DNA of 64,000 nucleotides from Chrysophaeum taylorii (GCA_029834535.1 JAQMWT010000025.1:167837-231836); one strand, 5' to 3'; positions 1 to 10,143 are shown, counted from the first letter of the stretch. The notes: generated by a model from the sequence alone, not told the origin. Translations and numbers: made by a program.

Positions 1-690
1 CTTAAGCGATACAGGTTGGAGGAGCCTCGGTGACAACGACACGATCGATCATGTATCTGGTACCGTTGCAGTGGCCGTGCGACGGGTCGAGGTTGCGAAG
101 ACTTTAAGCTCGCGATCAAAGTCAGCATGCCGTTGGTTGTCAGGGAGTTGAAAACTCGACTGTAAAGAGCGAGGCGTCGTCTTCCGACCCAGCCTAGTCA
201 GCCGAAAAGAACTCCGACGCCTCGTCTCCGGGAAAAAAGGCCGCGGTCATGCGCGCGTTGTCAGCATCGACAACATCGTTTCGACGGGGCGTGAGAATGG
301 CGCGCTGAAAGAGCCGCCGCGGGTCGTGGAAATAGTCAACGACACGATCGATCATGTATCTGGTACCGTTGCAGTGGCCGTGCGACGGGTCGAGGTTGCG
401 AAGACATTAAGCTCGCGATCAAAGTCAGCATGCCGTTGGTTGTCAGGGAGTTGAAAACTCGACTGTAAAGAGCGAGGCGTCGTCTTCCGACCCAGCCTAG
501 TCAGCCGAAAAGAACTCCGACGCCTCGTCTCCGGGAAAAAAGGCCGCGGTCATGCGCGCGTTGTCAGCATCGACAACATCGTTTCGACGGGGCGTGAGAA
601 TGGCGCGCTGAAAGAGCCGCCGCGGGTCGTGGAAATAGTCTGCGAGGTCGCCGTAGACGGCTTGGAGGATCACTGTCTGGCTCTCGCGCC
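1..690 (-). mobile_element. Helitron helicase C-terminal remnant, copy A, with tandem duplication
   Basis: On the minus strand this encodes the end of a Pif1-type Helitron helicase; copy B shows the diagnostic motif more completely. A peptide like RAILTPRRNDVVDADNA, near the usual 'RAILTPRNEDV' block of Helitron helicases, is encoded around 570-620. A 303-bp unit (34-336) is repeated directly at 337-639 almost without change, so this copy has grown by tandem duplication. It ends at CTGATCCTTACCCT (about 690-705), the same breakpoint as in the other copies. No Rep domain is present, so the copy is non-autonomous. Confidence 0.6.
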
Positions 691-719
691 TACCTGATCC
701 TTACCCTAAATCGAGGGAC

Positions 720-1572
720 AAACAGTCTACGGCCGGTACCGAGGCAATCTCGCCCGACGTCAAGTCGTCCCAGACATCCTCACCACGCTCGACAACAAGG
801 AGCAACTCTACGACATCAAAACCCTCGCTTGGGGTTCGTTGTACACCGCCCACGCCCTCCATCCCTCCCACCCGTCGCCTGTCGATCGGCGCGCAGCGCA
901 AGTCCACTCCGAACACCTCGCTCACGCCCGCGGCATCGACGCCATCATCCCCCAGCCGGGTACAGCACCACCGCCTGGCTTCTTGGGCCCTGTCGAACAG
1001 CGGCTACGTAGCTACGGCACCGTCGCCGGCCTCGTCTTTGGTGCCTTCGGTGAGGCCAGCGCGGCGTGCCACGCTCTCTCCCAAACATGCGCAGAGCGCA
1101 TCGCTGCGCGAACCTGGGTGACAAGCGGCTGCGCCAACTTCACAGAGGCAAAGGCGGCCCAAACTCGCCGCATCTACCGTGAGTGGGGGATCGCCAACGC
1201 ATTAGGCCGGGCTCGCTGTGCCCTCACCGCCCTCACCCTTGTCGCCGCCTCGGGGAACCCCGCCCAGGCCGCCCGATCCCAGCAGGACGTCACCCTTCGT
1301 CGCACATACGTCCGGCGGCAGCATGCGTACGACCTACGGGCGGGGCCCGTCCTCTCTTCGCCTGCCCCACGCCTCGGCGATGACCCCGACTAGGTCCCGC
1401 GTACTTATCTCCGCCCGTCAGGCACATCCCTCATACCCCACAAACCCACCCACATCCTTCATGCTCCCCACACACACCCCCCCCTCTTAGCAGTCGACAT
1501 TTAAAGACAAACAGTCGACATTTAAAGACAAACAGACAAACAAACAGACAAACATCTGTCGATTAGTAGTTA
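720..1572 (+). pseudogene. RLE-type retroelement, 5'-truncated C-terminal endonuclease-like ORF plus 3' UTR, copy 1
   Basis: The reading frame to the TAG at 1393 encodes the C-terminal part of a protein repeated in this window (the fullest copy is at 34.0-35.2 kb). It contains VVPDILTTL followed 14 residues later by DIK, a PD-(D/E)XK-like pattern, and then the block GLVFGAFGEASAACHAL. Upstream domains are missing, as in a 5'-truncated non-LTR retroelement. The 3' UTR has a fixed layout: a C-rich stretch, CTCTTAGCAGTCGACATTTA, a run of ACAAACAG units, and the terminal block CATCTGTCGATTAGTAGTTA. I infer a restriction-like endonuclease domain; the family is not certain. Confidence 0.5.
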
Positions 1573-1575
1573 AGA

Positions 1576-1945
1576 CAAGTGAAGGCCAGTAAGTTCACCT
1601 AGTCCCAATCTCTAACCCCAGTAAGTTCACCTGGTCCCAGTGGTCCCGTCCCACTGACTCCCAGTAAGTTCACCTGGTCAGTAAGTTCACCTAGTCCAAA
1701 TCTCTAACCCCAGAAAGTTCGACGTAAACCCACTCGTGCTCACACCACTCCTTCTTCGAGCTCGTCGCTCTCGCCTCCGCCAATCTAAGCTGCTTTGATC
1801 CGCACACGCCGCTAACCTTTGAGTTTACTCTAAAAACCCCAGTAAGTTCACCTGGTCCCAGTAAGTTCACCTGGTCACTATATTCACCTAGTCCCAATCT
1901 CAAACCCCAGTAAGTTCACCTGGTCCCAGTAAGTTCACCTACAGT
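1576..1945. repeat. Array of AGTAAGTTCACCTGGTCCC units (Helitron 3' subterminal repeat)
   Basis: About ten degenerate copies of a 19-20 bp unit are interspersed with 'CCCAATCTCTAACC'. The array always lies just beyond the end of the helicase fragment, and its outer edge is always close to ACAAGTGCAGGCCAGTAAG. It is therefore probably the 3' subterminal region of the Helitron derivative read on the minus strand. No gene is seen here. Confidence 0.6.
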
Positions 1946-2577
1946 GCGCGCGTAGACGCCGGGAGGGGGCTTATCGGTATTGCGCAGCACGTGTGGGGTA
2001 GGGTGGAGTCGTCGACCAGAAGAGGATATCCTCGGGGTTGCCGATCGACAGAGAGCCACGTAGAGCTGGACGTGGCAGAAGACGGGCTTGGGCAAGAGGA
2101 CGCCGACCTCGCGGGGCGTCTGGCCCTGGCTCTTGGTGATCGTTTGGCGTCGGCGGGCCTTAAGGGATACAGGTTGGAGGAGCCTCGGTGACAACGACAC
2201 GATCGATCATGTATCTGGTACCGTTGCAGTGGCCGTGCGACGGGTCGAGGTTGCGAAGACTTTAAGCTCGCGATCAAAGTCAGCATGCCGTTGGTTGTCA
2301 GGGAGTTCAAAACTCGACTCTTGAGAGCGAGGCGTCGTCTTCCGACCCAACCTAGTCGGCCGAAAAGAACTCCGACGCCTCGTCTCCGGGAAAAAAGGCC
2401 GCGGTCATGCGCGCGTTGTCAGCATCGACAACATCGTTTCGACGGGGCGTGAGAATGGCGCGCTGAAAGAGCCGCCGCGGGTCGTGGAAACAGTCTGCGA
2501 GGTCGCCGTAGACGGCTTGGAGGATCAATGCCTGCCTGGCTCGCGGGCTTACCTGATCCTTACCCTAAATCGAGGGC
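1946..2577 (-). mobile_element. Helitron helicase C-terminal remnant, copy B
   Basis: The minus-strand frame ending near 1946 reads [17 protein letters not shown], then [11 protein letters not shown]. This matches the final helicase motif of Helitron/Pif1 proteins (usually KSQGQT...VFSHGQLYVALSR). The motif is split between frames from upstream sequence, so the copy is not functional. It starts and stops at the same internal breakpoints as the other copies, which suggests a family of deletion derivatives and not independent decay. Confidence 0.65.
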
Positions 2578-2810
2578 CCGTCCTCTCTTCGCCTGCCCCA
2601 CGCCTCGGCGATGACCCCGACTAGGTCCCGCGTACTTATCTCCGCCCGTCAGGCACATTCCTCATACCCCACAAACCCACCCACATCCTTCATGCTCCCC
2701 ACACACACCCCCCTCTTAGCAGTCGACATTTAAAGACAGACAGACAGACTTCATGCTCCCCACACACACCCCCCTCTTTGCAGTCGACATTTAAAGACAG
2801 ACAGACAAAC
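2578..2810 (+). mobile_element. RLE element 3'-end fragments in tandem
   Basis: This is a short piece of the RLE coding end (from GGGCCCGTCCTC to the TAG at about 2623), then two consecutive versions of its 3' UTR (CTCTTAGCAGTCGACATTTA and ACAG-type tail). The tail is interrupted at 2811 by a SINE-like insertion and resumes at 3099-3125 with the terminal block CATCTGTCGATTAGTAGTTA. Confidence 0.55.
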
Positions 2811-3098
2811 TAACTAACTAACTCCAGACCTCTCCCGAGCATGGGAGCCAGGCCGGACCGACAGGAGCCAGTCCGGAATCACGGGCCTGTAGACGAGGAG
2901 CGCCGAAAGGTCGGTCGGCGGAGAGTGACCATCAAGCTTGTCGCAATGCGACGAGGAGACCGCGATGTGACTGACAACCAACTCGCCGATAACCTTCCGT
3001 CTTCGCCCCCCGGCCATACCCCGTCCCACTGCGAACGTTCCGGCTGCCAACCGGCCCGCCCGGGAGGCGAATAGGTGCCAACCTACGCCGGGAGGGCG
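2811..3098 (-). mobile_element. SINE-like / internally deleted LINE derivative, 5'-truncated
   Basis: The sequence is the reverse complement of the full-length element at 44201-44567. It begins on the plus strand with the CTAA-type tail and runs into the 5' part. It is flanked by the 10-bp direct repeat ACAGACAAAC (2801-2810 and 3099-3108), a target-site duplication inside the RLE tail. There is no real coding capacity. Confidence 0.65.
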
Positions 3099-3125
3099 AC
3101 AGACAAACATCTGTCGATTAGTAGT

Positions 3126-3350
3126 TAGGACTACAGGCGGGCGCCTCCACACTGAAAGTTACTGTATTTAATGTTGCAAGGGCAGTACCATGGACCGATC
3201 TCGACCAACGAGCGATGTGAGACGCTCAGGAGTACTCCCGACCATTGTCCGAAAGTTTAGCGTGATCGTGGCATGGTGTGGGTGTAATGTCTAGCAGTAC
3301 CCGACACTAAAAATTACCAGGCATGAGGAAGGGGAGGATGGCGAGCCGCA
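3126..3350. other. Spacer without recognised features
   Basis: No convincing ORF, repeat or element boundary was recognised here. Confidence 0.3.
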
Positions 3351-4605
3351 CTAGGTGTCGAAATAAGCATTATGACCGTAGCTCCCGAAGTGTCGGTGGG
3401 GTCGCTGCTTTGGGCGGGTCTCAAGTAGCTGGTTGGTTCGTGGCTGGGGCCGCCATTGGCGGCGACGATCGTGACCGATCTCGCGCTCGAATTCGGCGTC
3501 GCTGTCCTCCTCCTCCTCCTCCTTCTCATCTTCAGCATCAGCATCATCCGGCACGGCAAATGCAAGATCCTCCAGCGCCTTTTTGCACGCCTCCTTACTG
3601 CACCGCTTCCGTTTGAGGTCCCCGCAGATCTCGCAGTACTCGAGTTTGCTGGCGTCGCACGCGGCGCCGTTGTCAAGGCCGCAGACGCACCCGCCCTTGC
3701 AGCGCTGCCACGCCTCAAAGCATGCCGAGAAAAAAAAGCCGCGTCCATCGCGGCCCGCACAGGCCCCAGCACATCATGACAGTGTTGCACTCGAGGTAGT
3801 CGTAGGCCTCGGCCCAGCAGATGAAGTCACACTCGCCGGGCCCCAAACTTCTTCTTGGAGTTCCCTTTGCTGTTGTCGGCGTAGTCCACGAACTGGGAGG
3901 TCTCGTCGAGGTTCAGGACAAGGCGGGGGTCCGATATGGCGCCGTGCTCGTCCATAATCCCCGCGGCCTCGATCTCGGCGCGAAGTGACTACGTGGATGC
4001 ATGATGATGAAGTACTCCCACCTCGACCATCTCGTCGCAGTTCACGGCGGCACGCTTCGCCTCGATTATTTTGCTTGATCTTCGTGCTGATCCGGTGCGA
4101 GTTGCGGGCGAAGAAACCTATGAAGAATTCTTCCACGAGGGCGGATAGCCGCACACAAGTTTGTAGTTGGCGTTGTTGAACGGGACTTTCTTGCGGCGGC
4201 CGCCGCGCCGGTTCTGAAGTCGATGATTGAGGAGTAAAATATGGCGCACTTTGACTCCGACTCTCCGCAGCTTGGCGCGGCGCGGGCCTTGTTGCTCTCA
4301 ACATTCCATTTCACAGACGCCTGCTCCTCCTTTGGCGTGAGCAACACCCGGTCCGAGTTGGAGTGTGCGTCGCGGCTGTTTCATCAAACAAAACACGCTC
4401 CTTCAGTCTATCGTCGAGCTGTCGTCTCCAGGTGATGATGAGCTCAATCCAGTCTGGGTGGTCAGTCATGCACTTCTTGGCCCCTACTCCTTCCTTCTCG
4501 CAATACGCTAAGGCCTCCGCGAAGAAAAAAAAACTTTCTGCTGTTGCTGGCGTTTCTTTTCCGCAGCCGTTTTCTTGTTGAAAACTCGCGTCTAAGGAGC
4601 CGTTT
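3351..4605 (-). pseudogene. Decayed transposase-like gene with cysteine-rich C-terminal region
   Basis: Read on the minus strand, consecutive frames give protein-like blocks: [20 protein letters not shown] (about 4400-4470), VEEFFIGFFARNSHR, then DPRLVLNLDETSQFVDYAD (about 3850-3940). The last resembles the 'NxDET' segment around a catalytic Asp in DDE transposases. A Cys-rich block (CEICGDLKRKRCSKEAC, about 3580-3640) and an acidic tail follow. At least three frame changes are needed to read it through. Transposase is the best guess; the superfamily is not identified. Confidence 0.4.
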
Positions 4606-4625
4606 TTTCTCGCTGCCGCTTCTCC

Positions 4626-4639
4626 CGGGCAGTCAGTCA

Positions 4640-4707
<68 letters not shown>

Positions 4708-4714
4708 GTCTGCC

Positions 4715-4783
<69 letters not shown>

Positions 4784-4812
4784 GCCTGTCTGTCTGTCTG
4801 TCTGTCTGTCTT

Positions 4813-4866
<54 letters not shown>

Positions 4867-4867
4867 A
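4626..4867. repeat. (TCTG)n tetranucleotide microsatellite
   Basis: About 240 bp of nearly uninterrupted TCTG/CAGA units with rare variants (TATC, TGCC, TTTC). The unit is the complement of the ACAG tail of the RLE elements, so the array may have grown from such a tail. Apparent Gln-Thr-Asp-Arg or Ser-Val-Cys-Leu reading frames here are artefacts of the repeat. Confidence 0.95.
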
Positions 4868-5213
4868 TAGGGGCCCGCCCAGGTTCCTTCCGTGCCTTGG
4901 GGCGCTTGCTTAGACCCACCATCGGCTTGGCTCTGGTGGCCTTCCTAGCTGCGGAAGCTGAGTTTCGAAAGAGCGGGTAATTTTTGTAGTGTCGGGTGAT
5001 TTTTAGTGTCGACCCGCCTGTATAAGGCATGTGTTAAACCAACCGGTTTAAACATCTTCTCGCATCGGAGTTGACACAGAAATGCTCATAGAAGAAGAAA
5101 AGAGTGCAGGACGTCAGTTTGCGGTTAGGGAGCATTTTCTATGCCACGCGCTCGCTGGCTCCTGTTAGATTTGCACACGCCGGTGGCTGTTACGGTGACC
5201 ATGTTCAATGGCG

Positions 5214-5308
5214 GACGGTACAGGAGTTTGGGGAATGACTACGTGATCACAACGCAACGGACGGCACAGGAGTTTGGGGAGTGACTACGTGATCACAACG
5301 CAACGGAC
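5214..5308. repeat. 46-bp tandem duplication
   Basis: Two copies of a 46-bp unit beginning GACGG[T/C]ACAGGAG (5214-5259 and 5260-5305), with one or two differences. They lie upstream of the hAT remnant. No gene is seen between 4868 and 5400. Confidence 0.85.
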
Positions 5309-5404
5309 GGCACGTTCGAATGGAAACGGGCGGCACGCGGCTGCACGCACTCAAGCACGGTTAAATACTTCAAGTCGGCTCATTGGGCTGAGCGGGCGCC
5401 ACTG

Positions 5405-5670
5405 TCATCGACGTCCAGATATGGAAGCAGGAGAAAATGACTTCCACTGCCTCCGACTGGGCCGTCCATGGCGCTGCGCAGTTCCCCCTTATCGCCCTCC
5501 GACTTGATTGCCTCGCCGTCCTGTCCGCCAACGTCGAGCGCTGCTGCTGCAAAAGGCTCACAGGGTCGTCCATACCAAGTCCCGACACTGCCTCCACAAC
5601 AAGAACGTTCATATCATCACCTACATCAACCTTCGCCTCCTCATCCAATGGGCGCTAGCGAGCTGACGTG
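5405..5670 (+). pseudogene. hAT transposase C-terminal dimerisation domain remnant
   Basis: Across two frames the stretch reads FPLIALRLDCLAVLSANVER, then a block like HTKSR and ITYINLRLLIQWA. This follows the hAT C-terminal pattern (FP..A.LAL..LAVPASSA..ER ... NL). The same block recurs at 44.8-45.2 kb. The remainder of the transposase is absent and the frame is broken after the VER motif. Confidence 0.5.
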
Positions 5671-5778
5671 GCGGTTCAAAACCTTAACCTTTTGTGTCAG
5701 TTTCTTACCGGATTAAAACTCATAACGTACATCGTGGCTGTCGTCCTCGGTCAACCGGGGGACAAGAACGACTGAGAG

Positions 5779-6097
5779 GTGCGCGGTAGATTTTTTGTAC
5801 TGGGGATGCATTATCACCGCGTGGAACTGGAGCTGCCCCGGCGTGTTTTTTTTTTTTTTGCAGACTCTCGTCGTTCGACGCGTTGCATCGAAATCGGTTC
5901 GGAAGAGGTCGGTGGCGATGATACGATCGTTACGGGTTTGAAGCCTGCTGAGATTATGAGTCGTACGACGGCGTGCTGTGAGGTCGGGCAGCACCGCTGC
6001 CGTTCGCCTGGTGACGTGTTTGTTCGTGGCCAGTACGCATCGTTCTTGGTCGCGTCCGCGCGCATCGCTAATCGCCGGCCCGTTGACCTCGTGGCCT
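5779..6097 (+). other. Unassigned open frame interrupted by a solo element
   Basis: A plus-strand frame of about 105 codons is open up to the insertion at 6098. If the 361-bp insertion and its 4-bp duplication are removed it stays open for about 35 more codons (6459-6560). Minus-strand frames are also open here, so the strand is undecided. No family is recognised. A T15-type homopolymer at about 5847 encodes Phe residues in this frame. Confidence 0.2.
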
Positions 6098-6458
6098 TGT
6101 AGTGGTTTTCTCAGATACCCGCCCCTCCTGGCCGGACCGGGGGCCTCAACAACCCTTCCTCCCAACCCGAACCGAACCGCGGGTGAAACCACCACACGCC
6201 CGATCTCAGCGTAATACCTCACGCCATCTCGAAAAAAATCGGACAATCAAAAAAGAGGGTAATAGCAAGAAGACAGCAAGAAAGCAACACAAACACCTGG
6301 TACATTGCGTTCAGTGGAAGCGCAGGTGAGGGTGTCAAGATGACAGACACCCCCCCCATAATTGCAAGGTCAGTACCAGGGCAACAAACAACCAGGGTAA
6401 GTCATGTGGCAGGCAGGCAGGCAGGCAGGCAAGTGGGGGAATGGGCGTTACTGCCACA
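6098..6458 (+). mobile_element. Solo TG..CA element (solo LTR or MITE), 361 bp
   Basis: It begins TGTAGTGGT and ends ACTGCCACA, so the ends are imperfect inverted repeats of about 9 bp and also have the TG..CA form of LTRs. It is flanked by the 4-bp direct repeat GCCT (6094-6097 and 6459-6462). Two other copies, each with its own 4-bp duplication, lie at 20312-20659 and 20803-21134. There is no coding capacity. Confidence 0.75.
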
Positions 6459-6660
6459 GCCTTGTTGGGACGAGGTGGTCTGTTCGCGTTCGACCGGCGG
6501 AAATTGCTCGATGGAGGACTTTCGACCTCCAACAGAAGTTGTCTTCCGGGCGTGACCATTTGAGCTCGCTCGTATGCTTGGAGCGAGGTCTCGCGGGTGA
6601 CTCCACAATACTGTATCGACACAAATTTAAATAGTAAGAAAGCTGGACGTCTTGCGAGTT

Positions 6661-7042
6661 ATGAAAGGCTTCCTCGTTGCGCTCGTGTGGCTTGCTTTGG
6701 GCGCCCCTGCCCGCAGACTCTTCCCATGCGGCTCGAAGGTAGAAGCGGCTTGTCCAGAAGCTGGACACATCGCCCTTTGTTTTAATGAAAGCATCGCGGC
6801 TCGGCAGCACATTTTTTTATGCGTCTCGCAGGCATTTTATTGGTGTCGGTCTGAGCGCCAACGATGGCTGCGAAGGCACAGAAGGCGACGCGCAGGAACA
6901 CCGAGCGCAGCTGGTCCCGGTCGTGGTCCTTGCCACTTGCCACCCTTCCGAGCCCCCACGACCGTCTTACGTAAGATATATGGCGACCGGCAAGTTGGTG
7001 GTGGTGGTGGTGGTGGTGGTGGTAAGAGCGAAAATGAGGTCA

Positions 7043-7086
<44 letters not shown>

Positions 7087-7131
7087 GTACTACTACTAGT
7101 ACTACTACTACTGAAAGTTTTTGCCCGGTAA
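6661..7131 (+). CDS. Possible small secreted protein gene (uncertain)
   Basis: An ATG at 6661 opens a frame whose first 17 residues (MKGFLVALVWLALGAPA) look like a cleavable signal peptide. The frame then runs into GGT and CTA trinucleotide repeats that encode poly-Gly and poly-Leu. The antisense strand is also open, encoding poly-Ser and poly-Pro. No family is recognised. It could be a real short secreted protein whose 3' end is repeat-derived, or a chance frame. Confidence 0.25.
7000..7112. repeat. GGT and ACT trinucleotide microsatellites
   Basis: A short (GGT)n run at about 7000-7022 is followed by a longer (ACT)n run at about 7043-7112 with two TAG variants. Confidence 0.9.
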
Positions 7132-7342
7132 TGATGTAGCAAAACCTGGAAGGAAGAAGAATTCATTCCTGCAAGGTAGCGATGTTTCTTGGCGGTTTGG
7201 TTTTAATCGTCGGATTCTTTATTATTTGGGCCGTTGTTTCAAAACCGCGGCAGAGCCGTGCACGCGGATCCGCACAGATATTTTTTAAGCAACAACAACA
7301 ACAACAAGAAGAGGCCGAAAGTCATGACATAAAAAAAAAAAT

Positions 7343-8113
7343 TCAGCGGTGCAGGAGGTCCTCCATGTCGTCGCGATTTTTCTGGTAGGGGTTGTAGTTG
7401 AGTTTAGGTCCGTCGATGTCGACGTGAAGATGGGCGTAAACCTTGGTCATGACGTCCGGGTCGGCGAAGATGCTTTCGGTAGTCACGAACAACCAAGATT
7501 CCGGGTAAAACCTGGAGTTGTCGCGCTGAAGACCGTACCAGGCTTCGAGCCATTCCTTATAGTGCTCGAAGGGAAATTCATTCTCTTTTTTAGCGAGTTC
7601 TTCGTCGGCGACGGTCCGGTCGCAATCCTTGCCGTAACACTTGGTGATGCTGGCCTTTCTCGAGCTCACGTATTGTCCGTACCGATCTTCTCGCTCCAAG
7701 ACGATCTTGCGGACGTGAGGCGACTCGACGAGACAACGGTACTCGTCAGCTTTGAGGTGAAACGAGAAGAACTTGAAACCTTCGGCGCGCTTGTTGGTAC
7801 GATGGAAGATGTAGTGCATGAAGTCGCTCCGGTTTTGCTCGCGTCGTTCCACGGACCATCCCTGGCGCACCGTTGGGGGCGGGACGTTGCGCGGATGAAA
7901 GGCCTCCGAAAGCGCGGAGACGTCAGGATGGCTGGATATGGTTATCTGCAAAGTTGAGCTCGCTGACCTCGCGCTGCTTATTATCACAAATTTCGTCTTG
8001 TTGTCGTCGGGCGGGCAATACGGCTCGACGGGGAAGGGCTTGTTCTTCCGGAACTCTGGCGTCTGCTCGTAGAACAAAGCCGTCGCCGCGCTCGCCACCA
8101 AAATCAATTTCAT
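7343..8113 (-). CDS. Sulfotransferase-like protein
   Basis: This intact 256-codon gene runs from an ATG at 8113 to a TGA at 7345-7343. The N-terminus (MKLILVASAATALF) is a probable signal peptide or membrane anchor, suggesting a Golgi or luminal enzyme. Residues 41-56 (KFVIISSARSASSTLQ) resemble the 5'-phosphosulfate-binding loop of PAPS-dependent sulfotransferases. Residues 133-151 (HVRKIVLEREDRYGQYVSS) resemble the 3'-phosphate-binding block with its Arg and Ser. The length is near the lower end for the superfamily; Stf0-like or carbohydrate sulfotransferases are the closest in style. The acceptor cannot be told from sequence. It is the best-preserved gene in its neighbourhood and shows no intron. 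Confidence 0.65.
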   Translation of the reverse strand: MKLILVASAATALFYEQTPEFRKNKPFPVEPYCPPDDNKTKFVIISSARSASSTLQITISSHPDVSALSEAFHPRNVPPPTVRQGWSVERREQNRSDFMHYIFHRTNKRAEGFKFFSFHLKADEYRCLVESPHVRKIVLEREDRYGQYVSSRKASITKCYGKDCDRTVADEELAKKENEFPFEHYKEWLEAWYGLQRDNSRFYPESWLFVTTESIFADPDVMTKVYAHLHVDIDGPKLNYNPYQKNRDDMEDLLHR

Positions 8114-8296
8114 CTTTTTCTCGCCACGTGGTCTGCACTCTAATTTTCCCTATACGCCCTAAAGATCCTCCTCCAAATCTTCAACAAGATACTTTTTTTT
8201 GGACCTTTTTGACGACAACTTCGCGCCAACCAGCCGTCGCATGGCGAATCTTCCTCTTCTTCTTCTTCTTCTTCTTCTTCTTCTCGAGCACACGGC

Positions 8297-9142
8297 TTGC
8301 CGCCTAAATCCTCGAAAGTCGTCGCCGAGTTTGGCGAGGCGTCCTCCATCAACTCGATCGATTCGATCGCGCGTTCTATAGAGCCATCGTCGTCGTTCGA
8401 CCGATCTCTTCGCGTCGCTGGCACTCGACCGCAAAACAAGCCACTCGTGGCGGCGCGGTCGCGGTCCCTTCGGCACGAGACGACGCTCTTCGAGGTGCTA
8501 CACTCGGGTTCCGTCGCGCGCCATTTCAAGGCAAGGCCCCCCCGAGCTGCGACGTCCGTCTGGTCGACCTCCGAGAGGTCGTCGCCAACCTCGTCGCGCG
8601 TGGACTACCCCCCCCTCCGACGCGCTGCCCCCGGAGCGCGTCGAGCGTATTCGTGTCGACGGAGAATCCGAGCGCTCCTAATCAACTTGAGCCGTAGGAT
8701 TCGTCGGCTCGCCGAACCGATCGGCCCTCGGCCCCCGACGCGACTGCTTAACGACGTTCGTGCCGAGGTTTCCGTCTCGCGAAAGACGCCCATCTCGGAG
8801 CGCAGCGTTCGGACGGAGGTCCGCGTCGCTTGCCGGCGATCGCCAACCGAGGACTTGAATTTGCGAACGCAACCCGAGCACTTTCGTACGCAGCGGCCTA
8901 AGCTTCTTCGAGTATCTTACCGCCCGCGTCGTCCGTCCTTCTCGCGAGGGCCCACCGCGGCAGCCGCGACTTTGCTTCGCCTCCTAGTTGTTGACGGCGG
9001 CGGCGGTAACTCGACGGTCGTTCCGAGCTTTTCGCGGTACTTCCGGAAGGGTCTCGAGACGCCCTGCCCTCGGGCGCGGAAAACTCCGTCGAGAGCCTCG
9101 GGTCCGGTCGCGCTCGACGGACTGCTGAGAGCAGGCTGTTGA
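8297..9142 (+). CDS. Unassigned long open frame between two host genes
   Basis: A 281-codon plus-strand frame rich in Arg and Ser fills the gap between the sulfotransferase (minus) and TXNDC9 (plus) genes. A CTT repeat at about 8240-8285 encodes poly-Glu on the opposite strand, where another frame (8140-8529, minus) is open. Neither frame has a recognisable domain, and in this GC-rich DNA a long open frame can arise by chance. The region could instead be a shared regulatory interval. Confidence 0.2.
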   Translation: MPPKSSKVVAEFGEASSINSIDSIARSIEPSSSFDRSLRVAGTRPQNKPLVAARSRSLRHETTLFEVLHSGSVARHFKARPPRAATSVWSTSERSSPTSSRVDYPPLRRAAPGARRAYSCRRRIRALLINLSRRIRRLAEPIGPRPPTRLLNDVRAEVSVSRKTPISERSVRTEVRVACRRSPTEDLNLRTQPEHFRTQRPKLLRVSYRPRRPSFSRGPTAAAATLLRLLVVDGGGGNSTVVPSFSRYFRKGLETPCPRARKTPSRASGPVALDGLLRAGC

Positions 9143-9430
9143 TGATATAGTCCTTTGGTCCTGCTTCCGAATTAACGGCCTGCCTGGGCACTTTTTGGTC
9201 GTTGAAGCGGGCGCCCTGTGTTTGTTTCTCCGCGCTCTGCCGGCCGAGGCCTAGGTCGACGGAAGGTTATCGACAACGTATTTTTCGACGATCACGGTAT
9301 CCGTCCCGTCCCGGGGTCTTCTGAAGAACAGTCCCAGCGCCCCAGGTCGAGCGGCTTCGCAACGACGAAAGGGATGATGAAGCGTCCAGACGTCTGTCTC
9401 TCTCTCAGAGCGGGGCTAGGGTTTCAACTG

Positions 9431-9438
9431 TTATATAA
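9431..9438 (+). promoter_or_regulatory. TATA-like box upstream of TXNDC9
   Basis: TTATATAA lies about 30 bp before the ATG chosen for the thioredoxin-like gene and stands out in an otherwise GC-rich stretch. It is followed by the short palindromic repeat CCTAGGCCTAGG (about 9440-9451). The role is inferred from position alone. Confidence 0.35.
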
Positions 9439-9466
9439 CCTAGGCCTAGGTTGTTGGAAGCAGCAT

Positions 9467-10105
9467 ATGGCTAGTTACCAGCACACGACGGGCTCCAAGG
9501 CGTCAAAGTTCTGCGAGACGAGCGTCCAGGAAGCGTTGAGCGAGGAGGTGGACAAGCGCATGAACCGCGCTCTTGATGAACTCAAAGACAAGTACGCATC
9601 GGGGAATGCGTCGCGGGAAAGGTCCGTTCGCGGGCCAACCGGACCAGCTTATCAAGCCCAAGCCGCCGTCCCGGACGAGGTGGCAGTGCTGCGCGAGAAA
9701 CGGCTCCGCGAGCTCAAGGCGTCATATGCCGAGCGTCGGGAAAATATTTTCAACGGTCACGGCCGCCTAGAGGAAATCGTCCAGGACGAGTTTTTGGCCA
9801 ACGTCCTAAAATCGAAGCGCGTTCTTTGTTTGTTTTACCACGACGATTTCCCAGATTCACGGATAATGGAACATCATCTCCGCACCCTCGCGCCAGCTCA
9901 TTTAGAAACTCGATTCCTTCGGATCAACGCTGCCAAGACGCCCTTTTTCGTGACCAAACTTCAGATCAGAGTCGTGCCGACGCTCGTCTTCTTTAGAGAT
10001 GGCGTTGCGACGGCGAGACTCGTCGGCTTCGACGGCCTCTCCGACGAGTCCCGCGAATTTCCGACGGCTAAACTCGCCTCCTGGCTCCTTCGCGCCGGCG
10101 CAATA

Positions 10106-10143
<38 letters not shown>

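Noticed and set aside
1576-1945. CRISPR array
   Set aside because: The AAGTTCACCTGG repeats have irregular spacing and no unique spacers, and they are tied to Helitron ends in a eukaryotic context.
4311-5030. Long Arg-Gln-Thr-Asp and Ser-Val-Cys-Leu frames across the TCTG array
   Set aside because: They are translations of a tetranucleotide microsatellite, and both strands are open for the same reason.
7349-7957. Plus-strand 202-codon frame over the sulfotransferase
   Set aside because: It is the antisense shadow of an intact minus-strand gene with recognisable cofactor-binding motifs.
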